A DNA stretch of 64,000 bases from Hippasteria phrygiana (GCA_037893225.1 JAZGUH010000402.1:1488001-1552000), one strand, 5' to 3'. Positions 27,048 through 40,220 are shown, counted from the stretch's first letter. The notes: generated from the sequence alone by a model not told the origin. Program-made: numbers and translations.

Positions 27048-28427
27048 CTACAATGACTTGGCACAGTTGTACAAGTTATATCGTTGTGCCCTACACTTTG
27101 CCCTTCGTATTTTATAATGTGTGCTCCTAGCCCGTTGGGAATGATATTTTTCTTTTCTGTCCATTTCAGCCAGACTTTTGGCAGCTGCAGATCCTGGCAA
27201 AACAGGACAACCTGCAGCTTCACACTTGAGGATGATTAAGTTGGCATGGCCATTGTTGACAAGGTGAACTGCGCTGTGGTCTCTTGAGAGAGCATTTCTG
27301 GAAAAGGTTAGTGTCCCTTTTGGATTAGTACTTGAAAAAGCATGGTTCATGGACTCTGCTTTTTGTGTACTTGTCCCATATCTGGTTTTTTGCATTGCCT
27401 CGTGACCAATTCTCTTCTGAATTTTCAGTAAAAGCAGTTTCTTGTCAGACTCGAGCATTTTCAGTTTTCCCCTAACATGGACAGGAAGGTAGGGAAATCT
27501 GTTATTGCCATTGCAAACCAAGGACCGCTTTTTGCAAAGGTTGTGGCGACCTTGGTAACATTCGGGAATGGTTGAGGCAGCCTGTTCAGCCATGTCATAC
27601 ATTTGGGCAAAGTTTCTCCCACATTTCTTGAGGATTGCCCCTGCTTCTGCTTGTACCCTGTGACTTACATCGTCACCTAACCGGTCTTGTATCTTTTTTT
27701 TTTTCATTTTTAGTTCTACCAGGCATCATGTCACCACTGAATTTGGCCCGACTGATTGCTGAACTGAGTGATCGATTTAAGTAAGGTGGGTCAAAAAAGT
27801 GTTCTGGCTCGATACCTGCTTTAATTCTCATCTGAGACATAAAACCTTTTGCCATACACCCGTCCGCATCGCTTGTTACTCTTTCTGCCAACAAGGGTTC
27901 CTTACACTCTAGAAGTTTCTTGGCACAACATTGAATTCCCCCTTCTCTTTCATCCCCCATGTTGTAATTTGCTGGGCGTGTAGCACTACAAGAATCTGTG
28001 TGCTCGGAACACTTGTTACTGCTGTGTTTGCCCGACATTTGATTTGCACATTTACAGAGTTTATTCTCGTGGTGGTACATTACTACCATTTTTTTGGTGG
28101 TTACATTCTCACATACTACGTCCCTAGTTTGGGTTGCCGGCACAAATGGTATTTTTTTCCGACAGTTTCTCAAGGGGTTATTGTATTGTCTTTCTAATTC
28201 GACAGCAATCGGTTTTTCTCTGTCATAGCCCTGTAATTCTTAAATACCTTTGACCAGTTTTCTCTTTTCAGCCATACATCTAACATTTTCATTGATAATA
28301 ATGTCCCCACATTTGCTTGCTGTTTTCTGCAGCCCACTGATTGAAGGAACAGTTGTACCCAATGCTGTCAAAAGTCGTCTTGCTCCTGTGGCTGCAATAC
28401 CCGTGTTGAGGAGACCAACCTAAAAGG
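27048..28427 (-). pseudogene. Mutator-like transposase, copy 6 (N-terminus deleted; intact C-terminus)
   Basis: Lacks the CAGT duplication, so the C-terminal KCEAAGCP region is open. The A-run is 11. It reads CRKKIPF, a variant shared with copies 7 and 8, so these three short units are related. Confidence 0.6.
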
Positions 28428-28588
28428 TATGATGTCAGTATGATGTCAGTCACCTGTGCCACAACTCCTTGTGTGTGAATTTTGATCACCTGTCACTTGA
28501 GCCACACGCCATCAACACTGCAAGATCTCGTTGTAAGAGATGCCGTTTGTGTTCGGGCCATGGCCCATACAAGGATTGTCTTCTTTAA
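28428..28588 (+). pseudogene. Truncated HNH endonuclease remnant 4 (short unit)
   Basis: Same junction and content as remnant 1. Confidence 0.85.
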
Positions 28589-29326
28589 AATGTAATTAAG
28601 GAGAACTTTTTGGCTCACCATTAAGTTTGATAACTGAAATTGCTCTCCATTTTTTGATGCTACACTTTTTGCTTTTATAATTCATTTTTAATTGAAACGT
28701 ATGCTGTAATTGTGCTCACTCTGAATTCTTTGCCAATCCACATCTGGAGGGATTGCTGACTTGGGTTCCAGTTGCCCTTTCTTTTTCTACAATGACTTGG
28801 CACAGTTGTACAAGTTATATCGTTGTGCCCTACACTTTGCCCTTCGTATTTTATAATGTGTGCTCCTAGCCCGTTGGGAATGATATTTTTCTTTTCTGTC
28901 CATTTCAGCCAGACTTTTGGCAGCTGCAGATCCTGGCAAAACAGGACAACCTGCAGCTTCACACTTGACTGAGGATGATTAAGTTGGCATGGCCATTGTT
29001 GACAAGGTGAACTGCGCTGTGGTCTCTTGAGAGAGCATTTCTGGAAAAGGTTAGTGTCCCTTTTGGATTAGTACTTGAAAAAGCATGGTTCATGGACTCT
29101 GCTTTTTGTGTACTTGTCCCATATCTGGTTTTTTGCATTGCCTCGTGACCAATTCTCTTCTGAATTTTCAGTAAAAGCAGTTTCTTGTCAGACTCGAGCA
29201 TTTTCAGTTTTCCCCTAACATGGACAGGAAGGTAGGGAAATCTGTTATTGCCATTGCAAACCAAGGACCGCTTTTTGCAAAGGTTGTGGCGACCTTGGTA
29301 ACATTCGGGAATGGTTGAGGCAGCCT

Positions 29327-29334
29327 GTTCAGCC
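29327..29334. repeat. Target-site duplication, left (GTTCAGCC)
   Basis: The 8-mer is present once at this point in the other transposase copies and twice here, at 29327-29334 and 30536-30543. Confidence 0.95.
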
Positions 29335-30535
29335 TACTTCCAGAACTGTAAGGTTTATACAAACCTTACAGAAAGACACATTGAACCTGCTGTGGACGAT
29401 TTTCTTCCATAGTTTTGACCCTCAATAACTCTCTAGTCACGACATTTTCTGCCCCAAGATTTCACATGCCTTCACTTGATATGGCCATGTTCACATAGGC
29501 TAGGTTCACTTCCTTAAAAAGTAACCCAAAAAGTGAAATTTTACCGAAATTTCGCTTACCAAGACCACATCCATCGCCAATCCGCAGTTTCGCATCAGTT
29601 TTTGTCGACTGAGGGCGCCTCAATGCTCTTGACCAACCACAGCGCGGCTTTCATATCAACGCGTGAGGCAAAAAACACACCACACTGACGTTTTGTTTTC
29701 GCAGCAAACAGTAGTTGAATATTTGTTTCAGGTTCGTACGGCATACAACAAGCAGCCGCGTTATTGCGCCGCGCCGCACCGCGCCGCATGCATGGGGGGG
29801 GGGGGGGGGGGGGGAGGATGGGGCGAGTGTGGTGGCATCAAAGGGACAAAGGCTCCTTGGAAATGGTTGTAATACACGAATGTTTGCGAGTGCAATAAAA
29901 AGAATAATTTCGTGAGGCGAGAGACGTGATTTTCTTTCTATCACATGCCAGCCTTACTAGCTGGTGCGTACATGTATTTATAACCATTTCCAAGGAGCCT
30001 TTGTCCCTTTGAGGCCACTACACTCGCCCCACCCCCCCCCCCCCCCCCCCCCCCCCCCCACCATGCATGCGTGCGGAACGGCGCGGTGCGGTGCGGCGCG
30101 GCGCAATAACGCGGCTGCTTGTTGTATGCCGTACGAACCTGAAACAAATATTCAACTACTGTTTGCTGCGAAAACAAAACGTCAGTGTGGTGTGTTTTTT
30201 GCCTCACGCGTTGATATGAAAGCCGCGCTGTGGTTGGTCAAGAGCATTGAGGCGCCCTCAGTCGACAAAAACTGATGCGAAACTGCGGATTGGCGATGGA
30301 TGTGGTCTTGGTAAGCGAAATTTCGGTAAAATTTCACTTTTTGGGTTACTTTTTAAGGAAGTGAACCTAGCCTATGTGAACATGGCCATATCAAGTGAAG
30401 GCATGTGAAATCTTGGGGCAGAAAATGTCGTGACTAGAGAGTTATTGAGGGTCAAAACTATGGAAGAAAATCGTCCACAGCAGGTTCAATGTGTCTTTCT
30501 GTAAGGTTTGTATAAACCTTACAGTTCTGGAAGTA
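29335..30535. mobile_element. Non-autonomous fold-back transposon (1201 bp)
   Basis: Two inverted arms of about 535-550 bp (29335 to about 29870, and about 29985-30535) pair almost perfectly, leaving about 115 bp unpaired. The ends are TACTTCCAGAACTGTAAGG and its complement. Near each end is a 26-bp hairpin (29346-29371 and 30499-30524) with 11-bp stem CTGTAAGGTTT. The arms carry a G/C homopolymer, G near 29798 and C near 30035. No transposase is encoded; the open frames in it are mirror images from the two arms. The 8-bp target duplication would fit hAT, P or Mutator-type enzymes; I cannot choose. Confidence 0.93.
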
Positions 30536-30543
30536 GTTCAGCC
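30536..30543. repeat. Target-site duplication, right (GTTCAGCC)
   Basis: Matches the left 8-mer exactly. Transposase sequence resumes after it with ATGTCATACATTTGGGC. Confidence 0.95.
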
Positions 30544-31379
30544 ATGTCATACATTTGGGCAAAGTTTCTCCCACATTTCTTGAGGATTGCCCCTGCTTCT
30601 GCTTGTACCCTGTGACTTACATCGTCACCTAACCGGTCTTGTATCTTTTTTTTTTTCATTTTTAGTTCTACCAGGCATCATGTCACCACTGAATTTGGCC
30701 CGACTGATTGCTGAACTGAGTGATCGATTTAAGTAAGGTGGGTCAAAAAAGTGTTCTGGCTCGATACCTGCTTTAATTCTCATCTGAGACATAAAACCTT
30801 TTGCCATACACCCGTCCGCATCGCTTGTTACTCTTTCTGCCAACAAGGGTTCCTTACACTCTAGAAGTTTCTTGGCACAACATTGAATTCCCCCTTCTCT
30901 TTCATCCCCCATGTTGTAATTTGCTGGGCGTGTAGCACTACAAGAATCTGTGTGCTCGGAACACTTGTTACTGCTGTGTTTGCCCGACATTTGATTTGCA
31001 CATTTACAGAGTTTATTCTCGTGGTGGTACATTACTACCATTTTTTTGGTGGTTACATTCTCACATACTACGTCCCTAGTTTGGGTTGCCGGCACAAATG
31101 GTATTTTTTTCCGACAGTTTCTCAAGGGGTTATTGTATTGTCTTTCTAATTCGACAGCAATCGGTTTTTCTCTGTCATAGCCCTGTAATTCTTAAATACC
31201 TTTGACCAGTTTTCTCTTTTCAGCCATACATCTAACATTTTCATTGATAATAATGTCCCCACATTTGCTTGCTGTTTTCTGCAGCCCACTGATTGAAGGA
31301 ACAGTTGTACCCAATGCTGTCAAAAGTCGTCTTGCTCCTGTGGCTGCAATACCCGTGTTGAGGAGACCAACCTAAAAGG

Positions 31380-31540
31380 TATGATGTCAGTATGATGTCA
31401 GTCACCTGTGCCACAACTCCTTGTGTGTGAATTTTGATCACCTGTCACTTGAGCCACACGCCATCAACACTGCAAGATCTCGTTGTAAGAGATGCCGTTT
31501 GTGTTCGGGCCATGGCCCATACAAGGATTGTCTTCTTTAA
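31380..31540 (+). pseudogene. Truncated HNH endonuclease remnant 5 (short unit)
   Basis: Same junction and content as remnant 1. Confidence 0.85.
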
Positions 31541-31738
31541 AATGTAATTAAGGAGAACTTTTTGGCTCACCATTAAGTTTGATAACTGAAATTGCTCTCC
31601 ATTTTTTGATGCTACACTTTTTGCTTTTATAATTCATTTTTAATTGAAACGTATGCTGTAATTGTGCTCACTCTGAATTCTTTGCCAATCCACATCTGGA
31701 GGGATTGCTGACTTGGGTTCCAGTTGCCCTTTCTTTTT

Positions 31739-33119
31739 CTACAATGACTTGGCACAGTTGTACAAGTTATATCGTTGTGCCCTACACTTTGCCCTTCGTA
31801 TTTTATAATGTGTGCTCCTAGCCCGTTGGGAATGATATTTTTCTTTTCTGTCCATTTCAGCCAGACTTTTGGCAGCTGCAGATCCTGGCAAAACAGGACA
31901 ACCTGCAGCTTCACACTTGAGGATGATTAAGTTGGCATGGCCATTGTTGACAAGGTGAACTGCGCTGTGGTCTCTTGAGAGAGCATTTCTGGAAAAGGTT
32001 AGTGTCCCTTTTGGATTAGTACTTGAAAAAGCATGGTTCATGGACTCTGCTTTTTGTGTACTTGTCCCATATCTGGTTTTTTGCATTGCCTCGTGACCAA
32101 TTCTCTTCTGAATTTTCAGTAAAAGCAGTTTCTTGTCAGACTCGAGCATTTTCAGTTTTCCCCTAACATGGACAGGAAGGTAGGGAAATCTGTTATTGCC
32201 ATTGCAAACCAAGGACCGCTTTTTGCAAAGGTTGTGGCGACCTTGGTAACATTCGGGAATGGTTGAGGCAGCCTGTTCAGCCATGTCATACATTTGGGCA
32301 AAGTTTCTCCCACATTTCTTGAGGATTGCCCCTGCTTCTGCTTGTACCCTGTGACTTACATCGTCACCTAACCGGTCTTGTATCTTTTTTTTTTTCATTT
32401 TTAGTTCTACCCAGGCATCATGTCACCACTGAATTTGGCCCGACTGATTGCTGAACTGAGTGATCGATTTAAGTAAGGTGGGTCAAAAAAGTGTTCTGGC
32501 TCGATACCTGCTTTAATTCTCATCTGAGACATAAAACCTTTTGCCATACACCCGTCCGCATCGCTTGTTACTCTTTCTGCCAACAAGGGTTCCTTACACT
32601 CTAGAAGTTTCTTGGCACAACATTGAATTCCCCCTTCTCTTTCATCCCCCATGTTGTAATTTGCTGGGCGTGTAGCACTACAAGAATCTGTGTGCTCGGA
32701 ACACTTGTTACTGCTGTGTTTGCCCGACATTTGATTTGCACATTTACAGAGTTTATTCTCGTGGTGGTACATTACTACCATTTTTTTGGTGGTTACATTC
32801 TCACATACTACGTCCCTAGTTTGGGTTGCCGGCACAAATGGTATTTTTTTCCGACAGTTTCTCAAGGGGTTATTGTATTGTCTTTCTAATTCGACAGCAA
32901 TCGGTTTTTCTCTGTCATAGCCCTGTAATTCTTAAATACCTTTGACCAGTTTTCTCTTTTCAGCCATACATCTAACATTTTCATTGATAATAATGTCCCC
33001 ACATTTGCTTGCTGTTTTCTGCAGCCCACTGATTGAAGGAACAGTTGTACCCAATGCTGTCAAAAGTCGTCTTGCTCCTGTGGCTGCAATACCCGTGTTG
33101 AGGAGACCAACCTAAAAGG
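31739..33119 (-). pseudogene. Mutator-like transposase, copy 8 (N-terminus deleted; extra frameshift)
   Basis: Has an additional C near 32410, so the frame ends right after DMMPG. It lacks the CAGT duplication, so the C-terminal KCEAAG region is open. Confidence 0.6.
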
Positions 33120-33280
33120 TATGATGTCAGTATGATGTCAGTCACCTGTGCCACAACTCCTTGTGTGTGAATTTTGATCACCTGTCACTTGAGCCACACG
33201 CCATCAACACTGCAAGATCTCGTTGTAAGAGATGCCGTTTGTGTTCGGGCCATGGCCCATACAAGGATTGTCTTCTTTAA
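33120..33280 (+). pseudogene. Truncated HNH endonuclease remnant 6 (short unit)
   Basis: Same junction and content as remnant 1. Confidence 0.85.
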
Positions 33281-33478
33281 AATGTAATTAAGGAGAACTT
33301 TTTGGCTCACCATTAAGTTTGATAACTGAAATTGCTCTCCATTTTTTGATGCTACACTTTTTGCTTTTATAATTCATTTTTAATTGAAACGTATGCTGTA
33401 ATTGTGCTCACTCTGAATTCTTTGCCAATCCACATCTGGAGGGATTGCTGACTTGGGTTCCAGTTGCCCTTTCTTTTT

Positions 33479-35397
33479 CTACAATGACTTGGCACAGTTG
33501 TACAAGTTATATCGTTGTGCCCTACACTTTGCCCTTCGTATTTTATAATGTGTGCTCCTAGCCCGTTGGGAATGATATTTTTCTTTTCTGTCCATTTCAG
33601 CCAGACTTTTGGCAGCTGCAGATCCTGGCAAAACAGGACAACCTGCAGCTTCACACTTGACTGAGGATGATTAAGTTGGCATGGCCATTGTTGACAAGGT
33701 GAACTGCGCTGTGGTCTCTTGAGAGAGCATTTCTGGAAAAGGTTAGTGTCCCTTTTGGATTAGTACTTGAAAAAGCATGGTTCATGGACTCTGCTTTTTG
33801 TGTACTTGTCCCATATCTGGTTTTTTGCATTGCCTCGTGACCAATTCTCTTCTGAATTTTCAGTAAAAGCAGTTTCTTGTCAGACTCGAGCATTTTCAGT
33901 TTTCCCCTAACATGGACAGGAAGGTAGGGAAATCTGTTATTGCCATTGCAAACCAAGGACCGCTTTTTGCAAAGGTTGTGGCGACCTCGGTAACATTCGG
34001 GAATGGTTGAGGCAGCCTGTTCAGCCATGTCATACATTTGGGCAAAGTTTCTCCCACATTTCTTGAGGATTGCCCCTGCTTCTGCTTGTACCCTGTGACT
34101 TACATCGTCACCTAACCGGTCTTGTATCTTTTTTTTTTTCATTTTTAGTTCTACCAGGCATCATGTCACCACTGAATTTGGCCCGACTGATTGCTGAACT
34201 GAGTGATCGATTTAAGTAAGGTGGGTCAAAAAAGTGTTCTGGCTCGATACCTGCTTTAATTCTCATCTGAGACATAAAACCTTTTGCCATACACCCGTCC
34301 GCATCGCTTGTTACTCTTTCTGCCAACAAGGGTTCCTTACACTCTAGAAGTTTCTTGGCACAACATTGAATTCCCCCTTCTCTTTCATCCCCCATGTTGT
34401 AATTTGCTGGGTGTGTAGCACTACAAGAATCTGTGTGCTCGGAACACTTGTTACTGCTGTGTTTGCCTGACATTTGATTTGCACATTTACAGAGTTTATT
34501 CTCGTGGTGGTACATTACTACCATTTTTTTGGTGGTTACATTCTCACATACTACGTCCCTAGTTTGGGTTGCCGGCACAAATGGTGTTTTTTTCCGACAG
34601 TTTCTCAAGGGGTTATTGTATTGTCTATCTAATTCGACAGCAATCGGTTTTTCTCTGTCATAGCCCTGTAATTCTTAAATACCTTTGACCAGTTTTCTCT
34701 TTTCAGCCATACATCTAACATTTTCATTGATAATAATGTCCCCACATTTGCTTGCTGTTTTCTGCAGCCCACTGATTGAAGGAACAGTTGTACCCAATGC
34801 TGTCAAAAGTCGTCTTGCTCCTGTGGCTGCAATACCCGTGTTGAGGAGACCAACCTAAAAGGCCATGTTTGGAGTTGCAGTGCGTCGGCCTCTGCTGACC
34901 TGAGGTATCTCTGAGTACAGCTTCTTCCTTCCTGTCGAGAAGTAGCACTTGTTGCATGACAGCACCTCTGAAACAGCAAGGCCCCGGTGTGTTTCTTGCT
35001 CTGCCTGTAGCTGAGGCCAGCCATCACAGTCAGGATTCGCATGCTGATGGTCCAGGGTAGCTCGAACACTTGTCTCAACTGTAGTGTTGACATGAACAAT
35101 TCTGTAGCCGCCTGGGTTCAAGTTGTCGGCTCCTTCCCTCTGGAGTCTGCTTATCGGCGTTATTTCCTCAATTTTCGGTCGCAGCACCATCATAGTTTTA
35201 TTAGTTCTGGCACCTGGTGGGTTGTAGAAAGAACCTCGCTCATCTCTGGGAAAGGCCAGTTGCAATTGTTCATTTGTGGGTCTGAAATAGAAAGATGAAA
35301 CATCAGCCTTTTCTCTTATCAACTGACATGTCAGACCATTGCCTTTTTTTAAATAGGCTTTTTTCATCTTAAACATGCCCTTTCTGTAGCGAACCAT
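33479..35397 (-). pseudogene. Mutator-like transposase, copy 9 (full length)
   Basis: Same two stops, A11 run and CAGT duplication as copy 5. Private change: SATHPAN. Confidence 0.65.
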
Positions 35398-35829
35398 GGT
35401 GGACCTTTCAGTTGGTGAGTAATTAGGGTTATGAAGAGTTTTGTTTATTCCATGTCACTATGAACAACAAAAGAATAATGGTGCACTAACAATAAACATC
35501 CATTGCAAAGCTATTGCATTTCATTCAGTGCATGCTTAAGTTACTGCTTCCCTGTTGTTCCAATAACCAAAGGCATTTTCTAAATATGAACTAGTTGGTG
35601 AAATGAAAATTATTAAATTCATAAAGCAAGTCAAAATGAATTCGATTTGTGACATTTCTCTTTTCTTCAGAGTTTTGGCTTATCTTGCCTAATAGTATAG
35701 TTTGAAAAAATGTCTGCGCAGTACAATAATGTCAACACTAGTTAACTAGTGCACGCCCCAACCAGTTGATTGTTTCAGAACCATTTATAGCCTTTCTCCA
35801 ATTTGATTTCTGTAATAGCCAACCGGTAC

Positions 35830-35947
35830 CTCTTTCACAGTTTTCACCCACAAAACCATCGCTGCACCGGCAGACTACTGCGACGTTTACCCCCCGTACA
35901 CGTGGCTCCATTCTGACACGGATTAACGCTCTCATGACACGGGCCCA
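35830..35947 (-). pseudogene. Fossil EGF-domain exon, copy 3
   Basis: Same 118 bp and the same frameshift. Confidence 0.8.
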
Positions 35948-36041
35948 CTGTGAACATAAAAACCCAATCACAAACAGATTAGCCTATTTGGTTCAGCACT
36001 ATCGTATATGGATTGTGGCCCTGAAGGGACATGCACACAGC

Positions 36042-36275
36042 GCACATTTTCTGCGCACATTTTCTGCGCACATTTTCTGCGCACATTTTCTGCGCACATT
36101 TTCTGCGCACATTTTCTGCGCACATTTTCTGCGCACATTTTCTGCGCACATTTTCTGCGCACATTTTCTGCGCACATTTTCTGCGCACATTTTCTGCGCA
36201 CATTTTCTGCGCACATTTTCTGCGCACATTTTCTGCGCACATTTTCTGCGCACATTTTCTGCGCACATTTTCTGC
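36042..36275. repeat. 13-bp minisatellite, 18 copies
   Basis: Eighteen perfect 13-mers between both inverted arms. The spacer before the array reads CACACAGC rather than CACACATC. Confidence 0.95.
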
Positions 36276-36535
36276 GCATGTCCCTTTAGGGCCACGATAA
36301 TTATGACTTCTATCAGCAGGGTGCATGCCACTAAATCTGTGAAAATCACTGCGCGCGAGCTCATTAATATTTTGTGATCCCTCCATTAATTTGGAATAAG
36401 AGGTCCCTGGGGCCTATAAATTGGACTGATTGTAGAAATATTTGTGGAAATCAAGAATTTGTGACCCGTGGCTTCCAACTCGGGGAATTCCGTTCACAAA
36501 AATGACCAATACGTAGGTCTATTTGGCATAGAGGC

Positions 36536-36568
36536 GGGGGGGGGGGGGGGGGGGGGGGGGGGAGGGGG
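36536..36568. repeat. Longest G-tract of the array (G27-A-G6)
   Basis: The first G-run before the TATA-like box varies between units: 7, 11, 27, 14, 14, 17, 17, 17 and 18 in order. Such runs can form G-quadruplexes and slip; lengths may also reflect sequencing error. Confidence 0.8.
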
Positions 36569-37030
36569 GCTACATTTAGACCTGGGCCCAGAGATGGGCC
36601 ACCATTTTAGGGGTGGTTTGTGGGGAGGGCCAGGGAGTATAAAAAAAAAAAAATTCCTTCAACTCTCATAAATTTGAAAAGAAAATTATTCTAGGAGTCT
36701 TAATCTTTAATTTCCAGTGAAAAAAATATTGCCACCTTACTCCTGAGCGTCACCAGGCGGCGCTCTTTCTTTCTATTGGGTTACAAAATGAGCGCCGTAT
36801 TTAGTGGAGTGGAACCACTAGAGATCAGTGAGTGGAATCTATATGAAGCAAACATGGCGGCGCCCATATGCCAAGTGTACTCGCTAAAAATAGGTATGTT
36901 TCATGTTTTGAACTATGAAATCTCACAGAAAACACAGTAATGATTACACACATGATAGAGAACAAAATGGGTTCTGTCTTTCTTTTCTTTGTTTGCTCTC
37001 GCTGTCTTTTTATTCACATACACATTTCAG

Positions 37031-37459
37031 ATGCCTATCCGCCATGTTAATTGTTACCAACATAATGCAGATTTCTTAAACCATAGCAAAATGGATTCCA
37101 TCTGGAAGGCCTTAATTAAAGGCAAGATTTTAAGAAAGACTGTACACAGAGGCAGAAAAAATTGTAGAATATGGACAGGAAATGTCCTGCAGAAATATGG
37201 CATTATTAATGTTGTCATGCCTGGCTCAAAATCAAATTCACGCACAAGGATGCGTGTGCACAGGTTGACTTACATTGTTTATTCTGGAGTCCTTGATCTT
37301 CCCCGGGGGTATGATGTCAGTCACCTGTGCCACAACTCCTTGTGTGTGAATTTTGATCACCTGTCACTTGAGCCACACGCCATCAACACTGCAAGATCTC
37401 GTTGTAAGAGATGCCGTTTGTGTTCGGGCCATGGCCCATACAAGGATTGTCTTCTTTAA
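37031..37459 (+). CDS. HNH (I-PpoI-like) endonuclease, copy 3
   Basis: Intact. First copy with NVLQKYG in place of NVQQKYG, a change shared by all later copies. Confidence 0.8.
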   Translation: MPIRHVNCYQHNADFLNHSKMDSIWKALIKGKILRKTVHRGRKNCRIWTGNVLQKYGIINVVMPGSKSNSRTRMRVHRLTYIVYSGVLDLPRGYDVSHLCHNSLCVNFDHLSLEPHAINTARSRCKRCRLCSGHGPYKDCLL

Positions 37460-37657
37460 AATGTAATTAAGGAGAACTTTTTGGCTCACCATTAAGTTTG
37501 ATAACTGAAATTGCTCTCCATTTTTTGATGCTACACTTTTTGCTTTTATAATTCATTTTTAATTGAAACGTATGCTGTAATTGTGCTCACTCTGAATTCT
37601 TTGCCAATCCACATCTGGAGGGATTGCTGACTTGGGTTCCAGTTGCCCTTTCTTTTT

Positions 37658-39576
37658 CTACAATGACTTGGCACAGTTGTACAAGTTATATCGTTGTGCC
37701 CTACACTTTGCCCTTCGTATTTTATAATGTGTGCTCCTAGCCCGTTGGGAATGATATTTTTCTTTTCTGTCCATTTCAGCCAGACTTTTGGCAGCTGCAG
37801 ATCCTGGCAAAACAGGACAACCTGCAGCTTCACACTTGACTGAGGATGATTAAGTTGGCATGGCCATTGTTGACAAGGTGAACTGCGCTGTGGTCTCTTG
37901 AGAGAGCATTTCTGGAAAAGGTTAGTGTCCCTTTTGGATTAGTACTTGAAAAAGCATGGTTCATGGACTCTGCTTTTTGTGTACTTGTCCCATATCTGGT
38001 TTTTTGCATTGCCTCGTGACCAATTCTCTTCTGAATTTTCAGTAAAAGCAGTTTCTTGTCAGACTCGAGCATTTTCAGTTTTCCCCTAACATGGACAGGA
38101 AGGTAGGGAAATCTGTTATTGCCATTGCAAACCAAGGACCGCTTTTTGCAAAGGTTGTGGCGACCTTGGTAACATTCGGGAATGGTTGAGGCAGCCTGTT
38201 CAGCCATGTCATACATTTGGGCAAAGTTTCTCCCACATTTCTTGAGGATTGCCCCTGCTTCTGCTTGTACCCTGTGACTTACATCGTCACCTAACCGGTC
38301 TTGTATCTTTTTTTTTTTCATTTTTAGTTCTACCAGGCATCATGTCACCACTGAATTTGGCCCGACTGATTGCTGAACTGAGTGATCGATTTAAGTAAGG
38401 TGGGTCAAAAAAGTGTTCTGGCTCGATACCTGCTTTAATTCTCATCTGAGACATAAAACCTTTTGCCATACACCCGTCCGCATCGCTTGTTACTCTTTCT
38501 GCCAACAAGGGTTCCTTACACTCTAGAAGTTTCTTGGCACAACATTGAATTCCCCCTTCTCTTTCATCCCCCATGTTGTAATTTGCTGGGCGTGTAGCAC
38601 TACAAGAATCTGTGTGCTCGGAACACTTGTTACTGCTGTGTTTGCCTGACATTTGATTTGCACATTTACAGAGTTTATTCTCGTGGTGGTACATTACTAC
38701 CATTTTTTTGGTGGTTACATTCTCACATACTACGTCCCTAGTTTGGGTTGCCGGCACAAATGGTGTTTTTTTCCGACAGTTTCTCAAGGGGTTATTGTAT
38801 TGTCTATCTAATTCGACAGCAATCGGTTTTTCTCTGTCATAGCCCTGTAATTCTTAAATACCTTTGACCAGTTTTCTCTTTTCAGCCATACATCTAACAT
38901 TTTCATTGATAATAATGTCCCCACATTTGCTTGCTGTTTTCTGCAGCCCACTGATTGAAGGAACAGTTGTACCCAATGCTGTCAAAAGTCGTCTTGCTCC
39001 TGTGGCTGCAATACCCGTGTTGAGGAGACCAACCTAAAAGGCCATGTTTGGAGTTGCAGTGCGTCGGCCTCTGCTGACCTGAGGTATCTCTGAGTACAGC
39101 TTCTTCCTTCCTGTCGAGAAGTAGCACTTGTTGCATGACAGCACCTCTGAAACAGCAAGGCCCCGGTGTGTTTCTTGCTCTGCCTGTAGCTGAGGCCAGC
39201 CATCACAGTCAGGATTCGCATGCTGATGGTCCAGGGTAGCTCGAACACTTGTCTCAACTGTAGTGTTGACATGAACAATTCTGTAGCCGCCTGGGTTCAA
39301 GTTGTCGGCTCCTTCCCTCTGGAGTCTGCTTATCGGCGTTATTTCCTCAATTTTCGGTCGCAGCACCATCATAGTTTTATTAGTTCTGGCACCTGGTGGG
39401 TTGTAGAAAGAACCTCGCTCATCTCTGGGAAAGGCCAGTTGCAATTGTTCATTTGTGGGTCTGAAATAGAAAGATGAAACATCAGCCTTTTCTCTTATCA
39501 ACTGACATGTCAGACCATTGCCTTTTTTTAAATAGGCTTTTTTCATCTTAAACATGCCCTTTCTGTAGCGAACCAT
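37658..39576 (-). pseudogene. Mutator-like transposase, copy 10 (full length)
   Basis: Same lesions as copy 5. Confidence 0.65.
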
Positions 39577-40008
39577 GGTGGACCTTTCAGTTGGTGAGTA
39601 ATTAGGGTTATGAAGAGTTTTGTTTATTCCATGTCACTATGAACAACAAAAGAATAATGGTGCACTAACAATAAACATCCATTGCAAAGCTATTGCATTT
39701 CATTCAGTGCATGCTTAAGTTACTGCTTCCCTGTTGTTCCAATAACCAAAGGCATTTTCTAAATATGAACTAGTTGGTGAAATGAAAATTATTAAATTCA
39801 TAAAGCAAGTCAAAATGAATTCGATTTGTGACATTTCTCTTTTCTTCAGAGTTTTGGCTTATCTTGCCTAATAGTATAGTTTGAAAAAATGTCTGCGCAG
39901 TACAATAATGTCAACACTAGTTAACTAGTGCACGCCCCAACCAGTTGATTGTTTCAGAACCATTTATAGCCTTTCTCCAATTTGATTTCTGTAATAGCCA
40001 ACCGGTAC

Positions 40009-40126
40009 CTCTTTCACAGTTTTCACCCACAAAACCATCGCTGCACCGGCAGACTACTGCGACGTTTACCCCCCGTACACGTGGCTCCATTCTGACACGG
40101 ATTAACGCTCTCATGACACGGGCCCA
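40009..40126 (-). pseudogene. Fossil EGF-domain exon, copy 4
   Basis: Same 118 bp and the same frameshift. Confidence 0.8.
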
Positions 40127-40220
40127 CTGTGAACATAAAAACCCAATCACAAACAGATTAGCCTATTTGGTTCAGCACTATCGTATATGGATTGTGGCCC
40201 TGAAGGGACATGCACACATC

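Larger units (their letters stand above)
28787..31379 (-). pseudogene. Mutator-like transposase, copy 7 (N-terminus deleted; split by insertion)
   Basis: The 1201 bp fold-back element at 29335-30535 splits the region encoding YDMAEQAAST. Otherwise it resembles copies 6 and 8, with the A11 run and the CAGT duplication. Confidence 0.6.

Noticed and set aside
29595..30275. Open frames of 64-103 codons in the fold-back element
   Set aside because: They appear as mirror copies on both arms, include homopolymer Gly or Pro runs and lack any known motif.
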